Origin: Demequina soli
GTDB taxonomy: Bacteria > Actinomycetota > Actinomycetes > Actinomycetales > Demequinaceae
DNA: 64,000 bases
Direction: 5' to 3'
Assembly (NCBI RefSeq): GCF_000971195.1
Contig: NZ_BBLZ01000004.1
Location: 62,001 to 126,000, forward strand
Position numbers and translations under genes: made by a program. This document shows, one piece after another, positions 55,353 to 64,000 of this stretch (its first letter is position 1; each line of letters opens with the position of its first letter). The notes below the pieces were generated by a model, which saw nothing but the letters and a program-made list of their open reading frames with translations, did no database searches and had not been told where the DNA came from.

Positions 55353-55369
55353 ATGTAGGTTGCCTACAT
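55353..55369. promoter_or_regulatory. 17-bp palindrome at the LysR start, likely operator and -10
   Basis: ATGTAGGTTGCCTACAT is a perfect inverted repeat (seven-base arms, three-base centre). It contains TAGGTT (55356-55361), a -10 that ends six bases before the LysR ATG at 55368, so the transcript is probably leaderless and the regulator may block itself. Confidence 0.6.
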
Positions 55370-56261
55370 GGAAGTGAGGCATCTGGAGCTGCTGCGCGAG
55401 CTGAAGGAGCGCGGCACGCTCGGCGCGGTCGCGGCGGCGACCTACCGGACGCCCTCGGCGTTGTCGCAGCAGTTGCGGACCGCTGAGCGCGAGCTGGGCG
55501 TCGCGCTCGTCGAGCCCGCCTCACGCGGGCTCAGGCTCACGTGGGCGGGGGAGATCCTCGCGTCTGGCGCCGACGACGTCCTCGCGGCGCTCGCCCGCGT
55601 CCAGGGCGCGCTCGACCAGGGCCGCGGGGAGCCGAGCGGCACCGTGCGCATCGGCACCCTCCCGAGCGCGGGCGCCGCGCTCATCCCCGGGCTCATGGCG
55701 GGCCTGGCCGGCACGCACCTGCGCATCGAGCTCGAGGACTTCGACCTCGCCGAGGCCGACTATGCGGGCCGCACCCTCGACCACGACCTCGTGATCGCGC
55801 ACAGCCTCAGCTCCGATGTCCCCACGGGAGCGGAGGGCCTGTTCTCCCGCGTCGTCGCGCGCGAGCCGATCGACGTCGCGGTGCCCGCCGCGCATCGTCT
55901 CGCGTCGCGCGCCTCCCTGACGCCCGAGGACGTCACGGAGGAGCGCTGGATCGCGGTGCCGCGCGGCTTCCCGTTCGCGACGGTGCTCGAGTCGGTGGAG
56001 GCGGCGACGGGGGCGACGCTCGAGAGGATCGTGGAGATCCGCGACAACCGGCTGGTCGAGTCGCTCGTGGGCCGGGGGCTCGGGATCGGGCTGCTGCCGC
56101 GGTTCTCGACGCCGCCGTCCGACGCGTACCGCCTCATCCCGCTCGCCGGCGTCCGAGCGACGCGGGCGATCGTCGCGATCGGCCGTCCCGACCGTGTCGA
56201 GCGGCACGCGGTGCGTGCGGTGCTCGACCGGCTCGCGACGGTGGGGGAGTCGCTCGCGTAG
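55368..56261 (+). CDS. LysR family transcriptional regulator
   Basis: A 297-residue regulator with an N-terminal winged HTH (about 1-60: EVRHLELLRELKERGTLGAV, PSALSQQLRTAERELGVALV) and a periplasmic-binding-like effector domain (VRIGTLPSAGAALIPGLMAG, FATVLESVEAATGATLERIV). LysR proteins usually control the divergent neighbour, here the EamA exporter, in response to a small molecule. A perfect 17-bp palindrome overlaps its own start. Confidence 0.93.
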   Translation: MEVRHLELLRELKERGTLGAVAAATYRTPSALSQQLRTAERELGVALVEPASRGLRLTWAGEILASGADDVLAALARVQGALDQGRGEPSGTVRIGTLPSAGAALIPGLMAGLAGTHLRIELEDFDLAEADYAGRTLDHDLVIAHSLSSDVPTGAEGLFSRVVAREPIDVAVPAAHRLASRASLTPEDVTEERWIAVPRGFPFATVLESVEAATGATLERIVEIRDNRLVESLVGRGLGIGLLPRFSTPPSDAYRLIPLAGVRATRAIVAIGRPDRVERHAVRAVLDRLATVGESLA

Positions 56262-56274
56262 GGACGCCACGCGC

Positions 56275-58533
56275 TCAGTGATGCAGCCCCATGCGCTCGT
56301 GCAGCCGGCGCAACGGCCCCGGCGCCCACCAGTTCCAGTCGCCCAGCAGCGTCATGGTCGCGGGGACCAGGAACATGCGCACCACGGTCGCATCGAGCAG
56401 CACCGCGAACGCGAGACCGACGCCGACCTCCTTGATCATCAGCAGGTCGCCCAGCGCGAAGCCGAGGAACACGAGCACGACCACCGCGGCGGCGGAGGTG
56501 ATGATCCGGCCCGAGCGCTGGAGCCCCTTGCGCACCGCGGCGTCGTTGGGCTCGCCGGCGTCGACGTACTCCTTGACGCGGGAGAGCAGGAACACCTCGT
56601 AGTCCATCGCGAGCCCGAACCCGAAGGCCGCGATGATGACGGCCACGTACGTCTCGATGCCGCCGGTCGAGGTGAACCCGAGCGTCCCCTCGAGGTGCCC
56701 CTCGCCGAAGATCCACGTCACCACGCCGAGCGTCGCGAGGAGCGACAACGAGTTGATGACGAGGGTCTTGAGCGGCACGAGCAGCGACCCGGTCATGAGG
56801 AACAGCAGCACCAGGGTCGCCACCACCACGAGCGCTCCGGCGAGCAGCGCTCCCTCGATGATCGCGGCGAGGAAGTCGATCTGGGTCGCGGCGACACCGC
56901 CGACCTCGAGCGCGACCGGCTTCGGCAGCGCGCGGATGTCCTTGACCGCCTGCACGGCGGCAGGCCCCGACGGGTCGGGCGCGTCGAGGCGCACGCCGAC
57001 GAAGGCCTCGCCGTCGAGGGTCTCGGGCGCGTCGATCTTGCGCACCCCCGACACGGCGGCCACCTTCTCCAGGTAGGCGGTCAGCGCGGACGGATCCGCG
57101 AGCGTGTGGATGGTGATCGGCGCCTCGCCCAGGTCGGGGAAGCCCACGCGGAACGCCTCGACGAAGTCGCGCCGCTCGTTGCCCGGCGGCAGCGCCTCGA
57201 TGTCGGAGTTGCGCAGCTGGATCTGCAGCACGGGGCTCGCGAGCACCAGCAGCAGCAGCGTCGCACCCGTCACCACGAGCCACGGCCGCCGCTGACCCCA
57301 CCCCGCGAGGCGCGAGAAGGCGCCCTCGTCGCGGTCGACGTTGGACGTCGCGGCGATGATCCGGCGCAGGCCCGGCACCCGCGACAGCACGCTGGGCCCG
57401 GTGATGCGCGGCGCGAGCAGGTACAGGACCGCCGGCACGATGGTGAGGGCGGCCACCATCGCCGTGAGCACCACGCCCACGGCGGCGCCGCCCATGCCCT
57501 TCATGATGACGGGCTTGAACAGCAGCAGCCCGCCCACCGCGATCGTCACGATCAGCGCCGAGAACGTCACGGTCCGCCCGGCGGTCGCCATCGTGGACTC
57601 GATCGCGCGGTCGCGCGTCTCGCGTGGGTCCCCGCCGAGCCGGTGCAGCTCCTCCCGGAACCGCGACACGATGAGCAGCCCGTAGTCGATCGACAGGCCG
57701 ATCCCGAGCACCGTCACCACGTTGACCGCGCTCTGGTCCAGGTCGAGCAGGTACGAGAATCCGTACAGCACCGCGAGGCCGCCCGCGATCGAGGCGATCG
57801 CGCCCGTCAGCGGCGTCGCGGCCGCGAGGAAGCCGCCGAACACGAACACCATCACCAGCAGCGCCGCCGGCAGCGCGATCATCTCCCCGGTGCGGAGGTC
57901 GTGCTCGAGCTGTCCTGTGAAGTCGTTGAACACCAGGGGGTTCGAGGACGTGTCGACCACGACGTCGGGGTTGCTGGGGCGCATCTGCTCGACGGCCGCG
58001 GCGACGATCCGCGCGACCTCCTGGTGGGTCGCGAGAGGGTCCACCGACCCGAAGTCCGCGAAGCTCACCTGGATGAGGAAGCCCGTGCCGTCCTTGTCCA
58101 CGAGCGCCTTCGCCTGCGCCTGGGCGTCCGTGCCCGAGGACGATGCGCCGGCCGCCGCCGCGTCGAACGCCGGCCCCGGCACCACCCCGAACGGCGACGC
58201 GACGGTGACCACCCGGTCGATCCTGGCGATCCGCGCGGCGGCGTCGGCGACGCCCTGCGCAACCGCCGCATCGTCCATCGAGACGTGGCGGACGTACGAG
58301 GTGACGGGCGGGCCCTGGTCCGCCGGCGCGGTGCGCAGCTGGGCCTCGTAGACGGCCCACGAGTCGGAGCCCTCGACCAGCGGCGGGCCCGTGGTGACGC
58401 GCTGGAAAAGACCGTCGCCGTTCACGCCGACGGTCGCGAGCGCGTAGAGGCCGAGCGTGCCGACCACCGCGAGCACCACCACGAGGCGCGGTGCTCGCGC
58501 GATCAGGCGCCCGACCCGGGCGAATCCCCCCAT
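56275..58533 (-). CDS. MMPL family RND transporter
   Basis: A 752-residue membrane protein with the two-fold RND layout of MmpL/YdfJ proteins: an N-terminal helix (LVVVLAVVGTLGLYALATVG), a first extracytoplasmic domain, a bundle of helices with GIGLSIDYGLLIVSRFREEL, then a second half with FGFGLAMDYEVFLLSRVKEY. The paired DYGL and DYEV motifs carry the proton-relay aspartates. It probably exports lipids or hydrophobic compounds. Two decamer copies are within. It is transcribed toward the LysR gene with 13 bp between the stops. Confidence 0.92.
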   Translation of the reverse strand: MGGFARVGRLIARAPRLVVVLAVVGTLGLYALATVGVNGDGLFQRVTTGPPLVEGSDSWAVYEAQLRTAPADQGPPVTSYVRHVSMDDAAVAQGVADAAARIARIDRVVTVASPFGVVPGPAFDAAAAGASSSGTDAQAQAKALVDKDGTGFLIQVSFADFGSVDPLATHQEVARIVAAAVEQMRPSNPDVVVDTSSNPLVFNDFTGQLEHDLRTGEMIALPAALLVMVFVFGGFLAAATPLTGAIASIAGGLAVLYGFSYLLDLDQSAVNVVTVLGIGLSIDYGLLIVSRFREELHRLGGDPRETRDRAIESTMATAGRTVTFSALIVTIAVGGLLLFKPVIMKGMGGAAVGVVLTAMVAALTIVPAVLYLLAPRITGPSVLSRVPGLRRIIAATSNVDRDEGAFSRLAGWGQRRPWLVVTGATLLLLVLASPVLQIQLRNSDIEALPPGNERRDFVEAFRVGFPDLGEAPITIHTLADPSALTAYLEKVAAVSGVRKIDAPETLDGEAFVGVRLDAPDPSGPAAVQAVKDIRALPKPVALEVGGVAATQIDFLAAIIEGALLAGALVVVATLVLLFLMTGSLLVPLKTLVINSLSLLATLGVVTWIFGEGHLEGTLGFTSTGGIETYVAVIIAAFGFGLAMDYEVFLLSRVKEYVDAGEPNDAAVRKGLQRSGRIITSAAAVVVLVFLGFALGDLLMIKEVGVGLAFAVLLDATVVRMFLVPATMTLLGDWNWWAPGPLRRLHERMGLHH

Positions 58534-58629
58534 GCGCCCAGGCTAGGCGCGCCCCCCGACAGCCGGAAGGGGTGCCTCCACAGGCTCGACGGCGCGGAGG
58601 GTCGGACGGACACGGATCCTACGAACCGC

Positions 58630-58635
58630 TACATT
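58630..58635 (+). promoter_or_regulatory. probable -10 element for the SLH/CHAP gene
   Basis: TACATT at 58630-58635 lies 43 bases before the ATG at 58679, which has AAGGGGAGAGGG as a strong ribosome-binding site. Confidence 0.5.
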
Positions 58636-58678
58636 CGGGACACGGCGGATCCCGCCGGTGATCAAGGGGAGAGGGTCG

Positions 58679-60223
58679 ATGGCGAGCAGCACGCGTACCT
58701 GGAGGGCACGGATCGTCGGGGCGGCGCTCGCCCTGGCCGTGACGGGCACGCTCGCGGTTCCGGCCGCGGCCGCGGAGCCCGTCACCTACGTCGACGCCGC
58801 GGACTCGGGTCACGCGGCCGCGATCACGTGGATCGGCGCGCAGGGGATCTTCCCCGGCGACCCCGTCGACGGAGGTCGCGCCTTCCATGGCGGCAAGGCG
58901 ATCACGCGCGCCGCGATGGCGTCGTGGCTGTACCGCTACGCGGGGGAGCCGGCCTTCGACGCGCCCGCCACCGCGACCTTCAGCGACGTCCCGGCCGGGA
59001 GCAAGGGCTCCGTCGCGATCGAGTGGGCGGCCTCCCGCGGCATCATCGACGGGTACGCCGACGGCACGTTCCGTCCCTCGCGCGGCACCACCCGCGACGG
59101 CCTCGCCTATGCCCTCAAGCGCCTCACGCGCGGCAGCGTCCCCACGGGCTCCGCGGTCTACGCGGACTCCAAGGACGCGCGGCACCCGGGCGCGGTCGAG
59201 TGGGCGGCGTCCGAGGGGCTCGCCGACGGCTGGCTCACCTGGCGCGGCCGCGAGTACCGGCCGTCCCTCGCGGTGACCCGCCAGACGCTCGCGCTGTTCC
59301 TCTACCGGCTGTCGCACGACGCGGCCCCCATCACCGCGGTCAAGCGCACCGTCGAGGCGCAGCAGAAGGTGTGGATCACCTACTCGCGCGTCAACCTGCG
59401 CAAGGAGCCCACGTGGAGCTCCGCCGTCGTGGTGTCGGGCCTCAAGGGCGCCCCCGGCACGTACCTGGGCAACGCGTGGAACGGCTGGAAGCGCGTGAAG
59501 ATGGGCGGCATCGTCGGCTGGTCGCCCGCGAAATACCTCACCACCACCCAGCCGACCGCGGCCAAGACCAAGGTGGGCATCAAGCTCTCGCAGCTGTACT
59601 TCCGGTCCGGGCCGTCGAACGGCTATTCCGTGGTGACCACGGCCGGACGCGGCACGCGCGGCACGTTCACCGGGGTCATCAAGGGCACGTGGTGGCTCGT
59701 CGACATCAACGGCAAGCGCGCCTGGACGCCCGCGACGCACCTCAACACGGTCACGACGTACAACCCCGCCGCGATCCTCAAGGTCGCGCACGGCCAGGTG
59801 GGCTACCGCTCGCCCAACTGGAACCACAACAAGTACAACGACTGGCTCGGCGAGTACCGCTCGTGGTGCCACGTGTACGTCGCGTGGGTGTTCGACAAGG
59901 CGGGCTTCGCGCAGGGCGTGCCCAAGCGCTCGAAGTTCCAGGAGTGGGTGGGCCTGCTGCGCGACGCCGGCGTGCTCGACACGACCCCGCGCGGGAACAT
60001 GCAGAAGGGTGACGTGGTCCTGGTCGACTGGTACCCCTACGACGGCCCGACGCACACCGGCATCGTCGACCACGTGGACGGCGAGTACGTGTGGCTCGTC
60101 GAGGGCAACACCCCCGACGGCTCGGGGGACCCGACCCGCGGCGTCTTCTACCGCAAGCGCGCGATCGTGGACATCTACGCCGTGTTCGACCCCGACGACT
60201 ACGCGCGCGTCAACGGCTTCTGA
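58679..60223 (+). CDS. secreted SLH/SH3/CHAP-domain cell-wall hydrolase
   Basis: A 514-residue exported protein. Signal peptide: [20 protein letters not shown], with cleavage near AAAAEP (about residue 36). Three S-layer-homology-like repeats follow (about 40-215): [34 protein letters not shown] and [14 protein letters not shown]. Two SH3-type wall-binding domains come next ([15 protein letters not shown] and [14 protein letters not shown]). The C-terminal CHAP domain has Cys in [14 protein letters not shown], His in [11 protein letters not shown] and Asn in LVEGNTPDG, so the catalytic set is complete. The ATG at 58679 is chosen for its ribosome-binding site and signal peptide. Confidence 0.9.
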   Translation: MASSTRTWRARIVGAALALAVTGTLAVPAAAAEPVTYVDAADSGHAAAITWIGAQGIFPGDPVDGGRAFHGGKAITRAAMASWLYRYAGEPAFDAPATATFSDVPAGSKGSVAIEWAASRGIIDGYADGTFRPSRGTTRDGLAYALKRLTRGSVPTGSAVYADSKDARHPGAVEWAASEGLADGWLTWRGREYRPSLAVTRQTLALFLYRLSHDAAPITAVKRTVEAQQKVWITYSRVNLRKEPTWSSAVVVSGLKGAPGTYLGNAWNGWKRVKMGGIVGWSPAKYLTTTQPTAAKTKVGIKLSQLYFRSGPSNGYSVVTTAGRGTRGTFTGVIKGTWWLVDINGKRAWTPATHLNTVTTYNPAAILKVAHGQVGYRSPNWNHNKYNDWLGEYRSWCHVYVAWVFDKAGFAQGVPKRSKFQEWVGLLRDAGVLDTTPRGNMQKGDVVLVDWYPYDGPTHTGIVDHVDGEYVWLVEGNTPDGSGDPTRGVFYRKRAIVDIYAVFDPDDYARVNGF

Positions 60224-60266
60224 CCCCGGGGACGATGCGGTGGCCGGGCCTGTCGGTGGCGGCGCC

Positions 60267-60281
60267 TACGCTGGGCGCATG
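60267..60281 (+). promoter_or_regulatory. probable leaderless promoter for rarA
   Basis: TACGCT at 60267-60272 is followed by GGGCGC and the ATG at 60279. It matches the thpR start region almost base for base. Confidence 0.55.
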
Positions 60282-61607
60282 GATCTGTTCGACGCGGCTC
60301 GCACCGACGCGTCCGGCGTGCCCGAGACGCTGGGCAACGCGCCGCTCGCGGTGCGGATGCGCCCGCGGTCGCTCGACGAGGTGGTCGGCCAGCAGCACCT
60401 CCTGACCGAGGGCTCGCCCCTGCGCCGGCTGATCGGGGAGGACGCGCCCGCCACCTCCGTGGTGCTGTGGGGTCCGCCCGGCACCGGCAAGACCACGCTC
60501 GCGTACCTCGTGGCCGGCAACAGGCGCTTCGTCGAGCTGTCCGCGGTGACGGCGGGCGTCAAGGACGTGCGCGCCGTGGTCGACGACTCGAAGCGCCGCA
60601 TCGCGACGGGGGAGCGCGAGACCGTGCTCTTCGTCGACGAGATCCACCGCTTCACGCGCTCCCAGCAGGACGCGCTGCTGCCCGCCGTCGAGAACCGCTG
60701 GGTGACGCTCATCGGCGCGACCACCGAGAACCCGTCGTTCTCCGTGGTGGGGCCGCTGCTGTCGCGGTCGCTCCTGCTCGTGCTGCAGCCGCTCGCGGCG
60801 CCGGACATCACGGCGCTGCTGGCGCGCGCCGTGTCCGACGCGCGGGGGTTGGGCGGCTCGGTGACCCTGGACGATGCGGCGCGCGACCACATCCTGCGCG
60901 TCGCCGGGGCGGACGCCCGCAAGGCGCTCACGCTGCTCGAGTCGATCGCGCAGGCCGCCGGGCCGGGCGGGGTGGTGTCCGCGGAGCTCGCGGAGGCGAC
61001 GATGGACGCCGCGCTCGTCGCCTACGACAAGTCGGGCGACCAGCACTACGACGTCATCAGCGCCTTCATCAAGTCCGTGCGCGGCTCGGACGTCGACGCC
61101 GCGCTGCACTACCTGGCGCGCATGGTGGTGGCGGGGGAGGACCCTCGGTTCATCGCGCGCCGGCTCGTTATCCTCGCCGCGGAGGACATCGGCATGGCGG
61201 ATCCTCAGGGGCTCGTCATCGCACAGGCGGCCGCGGATGCGGTGAGCTTCATCGGAATGCCGGAGGGGCGCATCGTGCTCGCGGAGGCGACCACGTACCT
61301 GGCGAGCGCGCCGAAGTCGAACCGGTCGTACCGCGCCATCGACGCCGCGATCGCGGACGTGCGCGCGGGCAAGGCCGGCGTGGTGCCCGAGCACCTGCGC
61401 GACGCGCACTACGCGGGAGCTGAACGGTTGGGGCATGGGCAGGCGTACGTGTACGCGCACGACGCCCCGCACGGCGTGGCCGCCCAGGAGTACCTGCCCG
61501 AGTCGCTGCGCGGCTCGCGGTACTACGAGCCCACCGAGCACGGCTACGAGCGCACCCTCACCGAACGGCTGCGCACCATCCGGGGGATGCTGGGGCGGCG
61601 GGACTGA
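60279..61607 (+). CDS. rarA: replication-associated recombination protein A (RarA/MgsA)
   Basis: AAA+ ATPase (442 residues) of the RarA/MgsA/WRNIP1 family acting at stalled forks. Walker A is [16 protein letters not shown] (about 63), Walker B is [10 protein letters not shown], sensor 1 is [12 protein letters not shown], and the family tetramerisation region carries [20 protein letters not shown] and [16 protein letters not shown]. In actinobacteria it usually follows aspS closely; here an EamA-LysR-MMPL-SLH block of 6 kb lies between. Confidence 0.96.
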   Translation: MDLFDAARTDASGVPETLGNAPLAVRMRPRSLDEVVGQQHLLTEGSPLRRLIGEDAPATSVVLWGPPGTGKTTLAYLVAGNRRFVELSAVTAGVKDVRAVVDDSKRRIATGERETVLFVDEIHRFTRSQQDALLPAVENRWVTLIGATTENPSFSVVGPLLSRSLLLVLQPLAAPDITALLARAVSDARGLGGSVTLDDAARDHILRVAGADARKALTLLESIAQAAGPGGVVSAELAEATMDAALVAYDKSGDQHYDVISAFIKSVRGSDVDAALHYLARMVVAGEDPRFIARRLVILAAEDIGMADPQGLVIAQAAADAVSFIGMPEGRIVLAEATTYLASAPKSNRSYRAIDAAIADVRAGKAGVVPEHLRDAHYAGAERLGHGQAYVYAHDAPHGVAAQEYLPESLRGSRYYEPTEHGYERTLTERLRTIRGMLGRRD

Positions 61608-61661
61608 GCGGTAAGGCGCGGCGGGCGTGTCGCCGCGGCGCGAACCAGCTCGCCAGCGGCC

Positions 61662-61955
61662 TCACCAGTCCGCGGGCATCGAGTCCTTGCCGTCGAGCCA
61701 CAGGCGGTCCGACGGGTCCGAGTGGGTGCCGCCCGAGTTCACGTGCTTGTCCGAGATCTGCGGGCCCTTGGTGATGACGTGGACCATCGCCATGGCGTGG
61801 CCGCGGCCCAGGCCGTAGTCGTCGCGCAGCCACTCCACGATCGGTGTCGCCTTGGTGTCGGGCCCGAAGCCCTTCTCGGTCGCGAGGTCGAGCAGCTGGC
61901 GCGGCGTGAGGCCGGTCTTGGTCTCGACCGCGTCGAGGTACGCCTGGAAGGACAT
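61662..61955 (-). CDS. DUF4287 domain-containing protein
   Basis: A 97-residue soluble protein. The start MSFQAYLDAVETKTGLTPRQ, the LLDLATEKGFG segment and IVEWLRDDYGLGRGHAMAMV are characteristic of DUF4287, often found fused to or near DUF5655. The function is unknown. I choose the ATG at 61955, where the conserved N-terminus begins, over an upstream ATG at 62036. It lies tail to tail with rarA. Confidence 0.88.
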   Translation of the reverse strand: MSFQAYLDAVETKTGLTPRQLLDLATEKGFGPDTKATPIVEWLRDDYGLGRGHAMAMVHVITKGPQISDKHVNSGGTHSDPSDRLWLDGKDSMPADW

Positions 61956-62328
61956 GGGTGCACCGTAGGCAGCCGCCGCGCGGCGGGGCAAGAGGAGTTG
62001 AGGACAACTTTGAGCACCAGCACCGGAGACACCCATGGAAGTTGGTGCGGATCCTCAAACTTATCGGGGGAGCGCCGTGGGGCTCTGGGCGGGCGACAAT
62101 GGTCTACCCATGCGGAGCGAGGATCCTCGAAAAGCGACCAAGGCCTACCCATTTCGGGAGGGCCGGCCGGCGGGCACGCCAGGGGCACGCCGGTCCTACC
62201 CCGACCAGCACCCACCTGCTATCCTTGTTCAGCCCTCGCGGACGGTTGGCTGCTGTCGCCGCGAACTCAGCAAATAACGATCATTTCTCCGGTCGCATCC
62301 GCGCGCCCGGGGAGCTGTGAAGGAAATC
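61956..62328. other. long rpsD leader region without a gene
   Basis: This 373-bp gap has no supported gene and lower GC than its surroundings. TTGAGGA (61998-62004) and TCCTCAA (62052-62058) can pair, with two alternative inner stems (CAACTT/AAGTTG or GCACC/GGTGC). CTACCCAT occurs twice (near 62103 and 62143). A likely rpsD promoter with -10 TATCCT lies at 62219-62224, giving a leader of about 100 bases. Confidence 0.5.
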
Positions 62329-62955
62329 ATGACCTCTGTTCAGAAGGCACGTCGCCAGGTTCGCCTGTCGCGCAGCCTCGGCATCGCCCTGACGCCGAAG
62401 GCTGTCAAGCACTTCGAGAAGCGCCCGTACCCCCCGGGCGAGCACGGCCGCACCGCCCGCCGCAAGGAGAGCGACTACGCCGTCCGCCTGCGCGAGAAGC
62501 AGCGTCTTCGCGCGCAGTACGGTCTCCGCGAGAAGCAGATGACCTCGACCTACGCCGAGGCGAAGAAGGAGTCCGGTCTGACCGGTGAGGCCTTCGTCGA
62601 GCTTCTGGAGATGCGTCTCGACGCGCTCGTGCTGCGTGCGGGCTTCGCGCGCACCATCCTTCAGGCGCGTCAGTCGGTCCTGCACCGCCACATCCTCGTG
62701 GACGGCAAGATCGTCGACCGCCCGTCGTTCCGTGTGAAGCCGGGCCAGACCATCCAGGTCAAGCCCAAGGCCGTCACCATGGAGCCCTACATGGCTGCCG
62801 CCGCCGGCGCGCACCGTGACGTGCTCCCGCAGGTGCCCGAGTACCTCAACGTCACGCTTGAGAAGCTCACCGCGACGCTCGTCCGTCGTCCGAAGCGCGC
62901 CGAGGTCCCCGTGACCTGCGACGTGCAGCTGGTCGTCGAGTACTACGCTCGCTAA
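62329..62955 (+). CDS. rpsD: small ribosomal subunit protein uS4
   Basis: A 208-residue 30S assembly protein, of the zinc-free type since the N-terminus lacks the CxxC pairs. Clear segments: VQKARRQVRLSRSLGIALTP, FEKRPYPPGEHGRTARRKES and the S4 RNA-binding domain MRLDALVLRAGFARTILQAR, HRHILVDGKIVDRPSFRVKP. The ATG at 62329 follows AAGGAA; the GTG at 62317 overlaps that site. The gene stands apart from the rpoA cluster and next to alaS, as in other Micrococcales. A strong terminator follows. Confidence 0.96.
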   Translation: MTSVQKARRQVRLSRSLGIALTPKAVKHFEKRPYPPGEHGRTARRKESDYAVRLREKQRLRAQYGLREKQMTSTYAEAKKESGLTGEAFVELLEMRLDALVLRAGFARTILQARQSVLHRHILVDGKIVDRPSFRVKPGQTIQVKPKAVTMEPYMAAAAGAHRDVLPQVPEYLNVTLEKLTATLVRRPKRAEVPVTCDVQLVVEYYAR

Positions 62956-62994
62956 GGCGCACCCGCGGGGCCCGCAAGGGCTCCGCTAGCAGTG

Positions 62995-63037
62995 GCCGCG
63001 GTGCGCCGCCCTCCGGGGTGGTGCACCGCGGCTTTTT
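62995..63037 (+). terminator. terminator after rpsD
   Basis: GCCGCGGTGC pairs with GCACCGCGGC (ten base pairs) and is followed by TTTTTCT. The most canonical intrinsic terminator in the window. Confidence 0.92.
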
Positions 63038-63108
63038 CTGCACGATGCAGTGCGGGCCGGGCGCGTCCAGCGCCGGCCCCCGGACACGAGAAGGACCAAG
63101 AACCAAGC

Positions 63109-64000
63109 ATGCAGACCTCTGAGATCGCCACGCGGTGGGTCGACTACTTCGCGAAGAACGACCACCACATCGCGCCGAGCGCCTCGCTCGTGTCGCCCGA
63201 TCCGTCGCTGCTGTTCACGGTCGCCGGCATGGTGCCGTTCATCCCGTACATCATCGGGACCGACACCTCGCCGCACCCGCGCATCGCCTCCGTCCAGAAG
63301 TGCATCCGCACCAAGGACATCGAGGAGGTCGGCAAGACCACCCGCCACGGCACGTTCTTCCAGATGCTGGGCAACTTCTCGTTCGGCGACTACTTCAAGG
63401 AAGGCGCCATCAACCTCGCCGCGGAGTTCCTCACGGGACCCGAGAGCGAGGGCAAGATGGGCTTCGACCTCGACCGGTTCTGGGTGACCATCTGGAACGA
63501 GGACGACGAGGCCTTCAGCCACCTCACCAACGTCGGCGTCGACCCCGCGCGCATCGTCAAGCTGACGCGCGAGGAGAACTTCTGGGACACGGGCCAGCCG
63601 GGTCCCGCCGGCCCGTGCGCCGAGTGGCACTTCGACCGCGGCCCCGAGTTCGGCCCCGAGGCCGTGGGCGGCACCGTGGACCCGGGCGGCGACCGCTACC
63701 TCGAGGTGTGGAACCTGGTGTTCGACCAGTTCCTGCGCGGCGAGGGCGCCGGCAAGGACTACCCGCTCATCCGTGAGCTCGACCAGAAGGCCATCGACAC
63801 CGGCGCCGGTCTCGAGCGCCTCGCGTACCTCAAGCAGGGCGTGTCCAACATGTACGAGATCGACGAGGTGTTCCCGGTCATCGCGAAGGCGCAGGAGCTC
63901 TCGGGCCGCACCTACGGCGCGGATGCGACCGACGACGTGCGGATGCGCTACCTCGCGGACCACGTGCGCTCGTCGCTCATGCTCATCAACGACGGCGTCA
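63109..64000 (+). CDS. alaS: alanine-tRNA ligase, N-terminal part
   Basis: The first 297 residues of AlaRS, cut by the window end. The class II catalytic core is visible: [56 protein letters not shown] and [19 protein letters not shown], then the substrate-pocket stretch [10 protein letters not shown] and [29 protein letters not shown] marks motif 3. The ATG at 63109 comes after GAAGGACCAAG; homology supports it. Editing and C-Ala domains are outside the window. Confidence 0.97.
   Translation, partial: MQTSEIATRWVDYFAKNDHHIAPSASLVSPDPSLLFTVAGMVPFIPYIIGTDTSPHPRIASVQKCIRTKDIEEVGKTTRHGTFFQMLGNFSFGDYFKEGAINLAAEFLTGPESEGKMGFDLDRFWVTIWNEDDEAFSHLTNVGVDPARIVKLTREENFWDTGQPGPAGPCAEWHFDRGPEFGPEAVGGTVDPGGDRYLEVWNLVFDQFLRGEGAGKDYPLIRELDQKAIDTGAGLERLAYLKQGVSNMYEIDEVFPVIAKAQELSGRTYGADATDDVRMRYLADHVRSSLMLINDGV

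Overview
The window is about 64 kb of very GC-rich chromosomal DNA (roughly 70% or more by eye) with tightly packed genes, many ATGA or GTGA start/stop overlaps and many GTG starts. The gene content points to an actinobacterium of the order Micrococcales: DUF4193-dut, DUF3159, CeoB/CeoC-type TrkA proteins, DUF3000, the thrS-HIT-pgsA-patA-pimA-pdxST-yebC-ruvCAB-secDF-rel block, and hisS-aspS-rarA-rpsD-alaS. Three S-layer-homology repeats on a secreted hydrolase would suit a Cellulomonadaceae- or Demequinaceae-like lineage. That placement is an inference from gene order, not a database result.

Layout. 1-8.9 kb: the end of a DUF4193 gene, dut, an OB-fold protein, a DUF3159 membrane protein, two potassium-uptake regulators, an APC permease, a TRAM-domain RNA methyltransferase and aconitase. 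9-15.3 kb: dxs, an RNase D-like protein with DUF3000, 6-phosphogluconate dehydrogenase and zapE. 15.3-18.4 kb: a looser accessory stretch with small hypothetical genes, a RibD-like reductase and a DUF222/HNH (13E12-type) nuclease behind two DnaA-box-like sites. 18.4-25.1 kb: treZ-treY, an Ohr/OsmC peroxidase facing a TetR regulator across a candidate operator, DUF1684 and a hypothetical gene. 25.2-25.8 kb: a six-gene tRNA array (Gly, Cys, Val, Gly, Val, Gly by transcription order Gly-Cys-Val-Gly-Val-Gly). 26-29.8 kb: pabB-pabC, tRNA-Val(CAC), a secreted low-complexity protein, a 52-residue protein and thpR. 29.9-47.8 kb: dgt, then the long conserved block from thrS to rel. 47.7-54.2 kb: an AbiEi-like hypothetical, a DUF349 protein, a cyclophilin, hisS and aspS. 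54.4-60.2 kb: an EamA exporter, a divergent LysR regulator, an MMPL transporter and the SLH/SH3/CHAP protein. 60.2-64 kb: rarA, DUF4287, rpsD and the start of alaS.

How the genes work together. Polar-lipid and mannoside synthesis (pgsA, patA, pimA), PLP synthesis (pdxS, pdxT), Holliday-junction processing (ruvCAB, behind a candidate SOS box at ruvA), Sec translocation (secDF) and the stringent response (rel) form a near-continuous plus-strand series. treYZ convert maltodextrin to trehalose. pabB and pabC make p-aminobenzoate for folate.

Most notable signal. The decamer GGACGATGCG (reverse complement CGCATCGTCC) occurs 30 times by my count, 18 on the plus and 12 on the minus strand, where less than one copy would be expected by chance. 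Ten copies lie between genes or at a gene edge, and two form the arms of a 50-bp perfect palindrome after secF. Inside genes it is read in several frames (Asp-Asp-Ala, Ala-Ser-Ser, Arg-Ile-Val), so selection or spread acts on the DNA rather than on protein. It resembles in behaviour the DNA uptake sequences or other dispersed short motifs of other bacteria, but I know of no description of this one.
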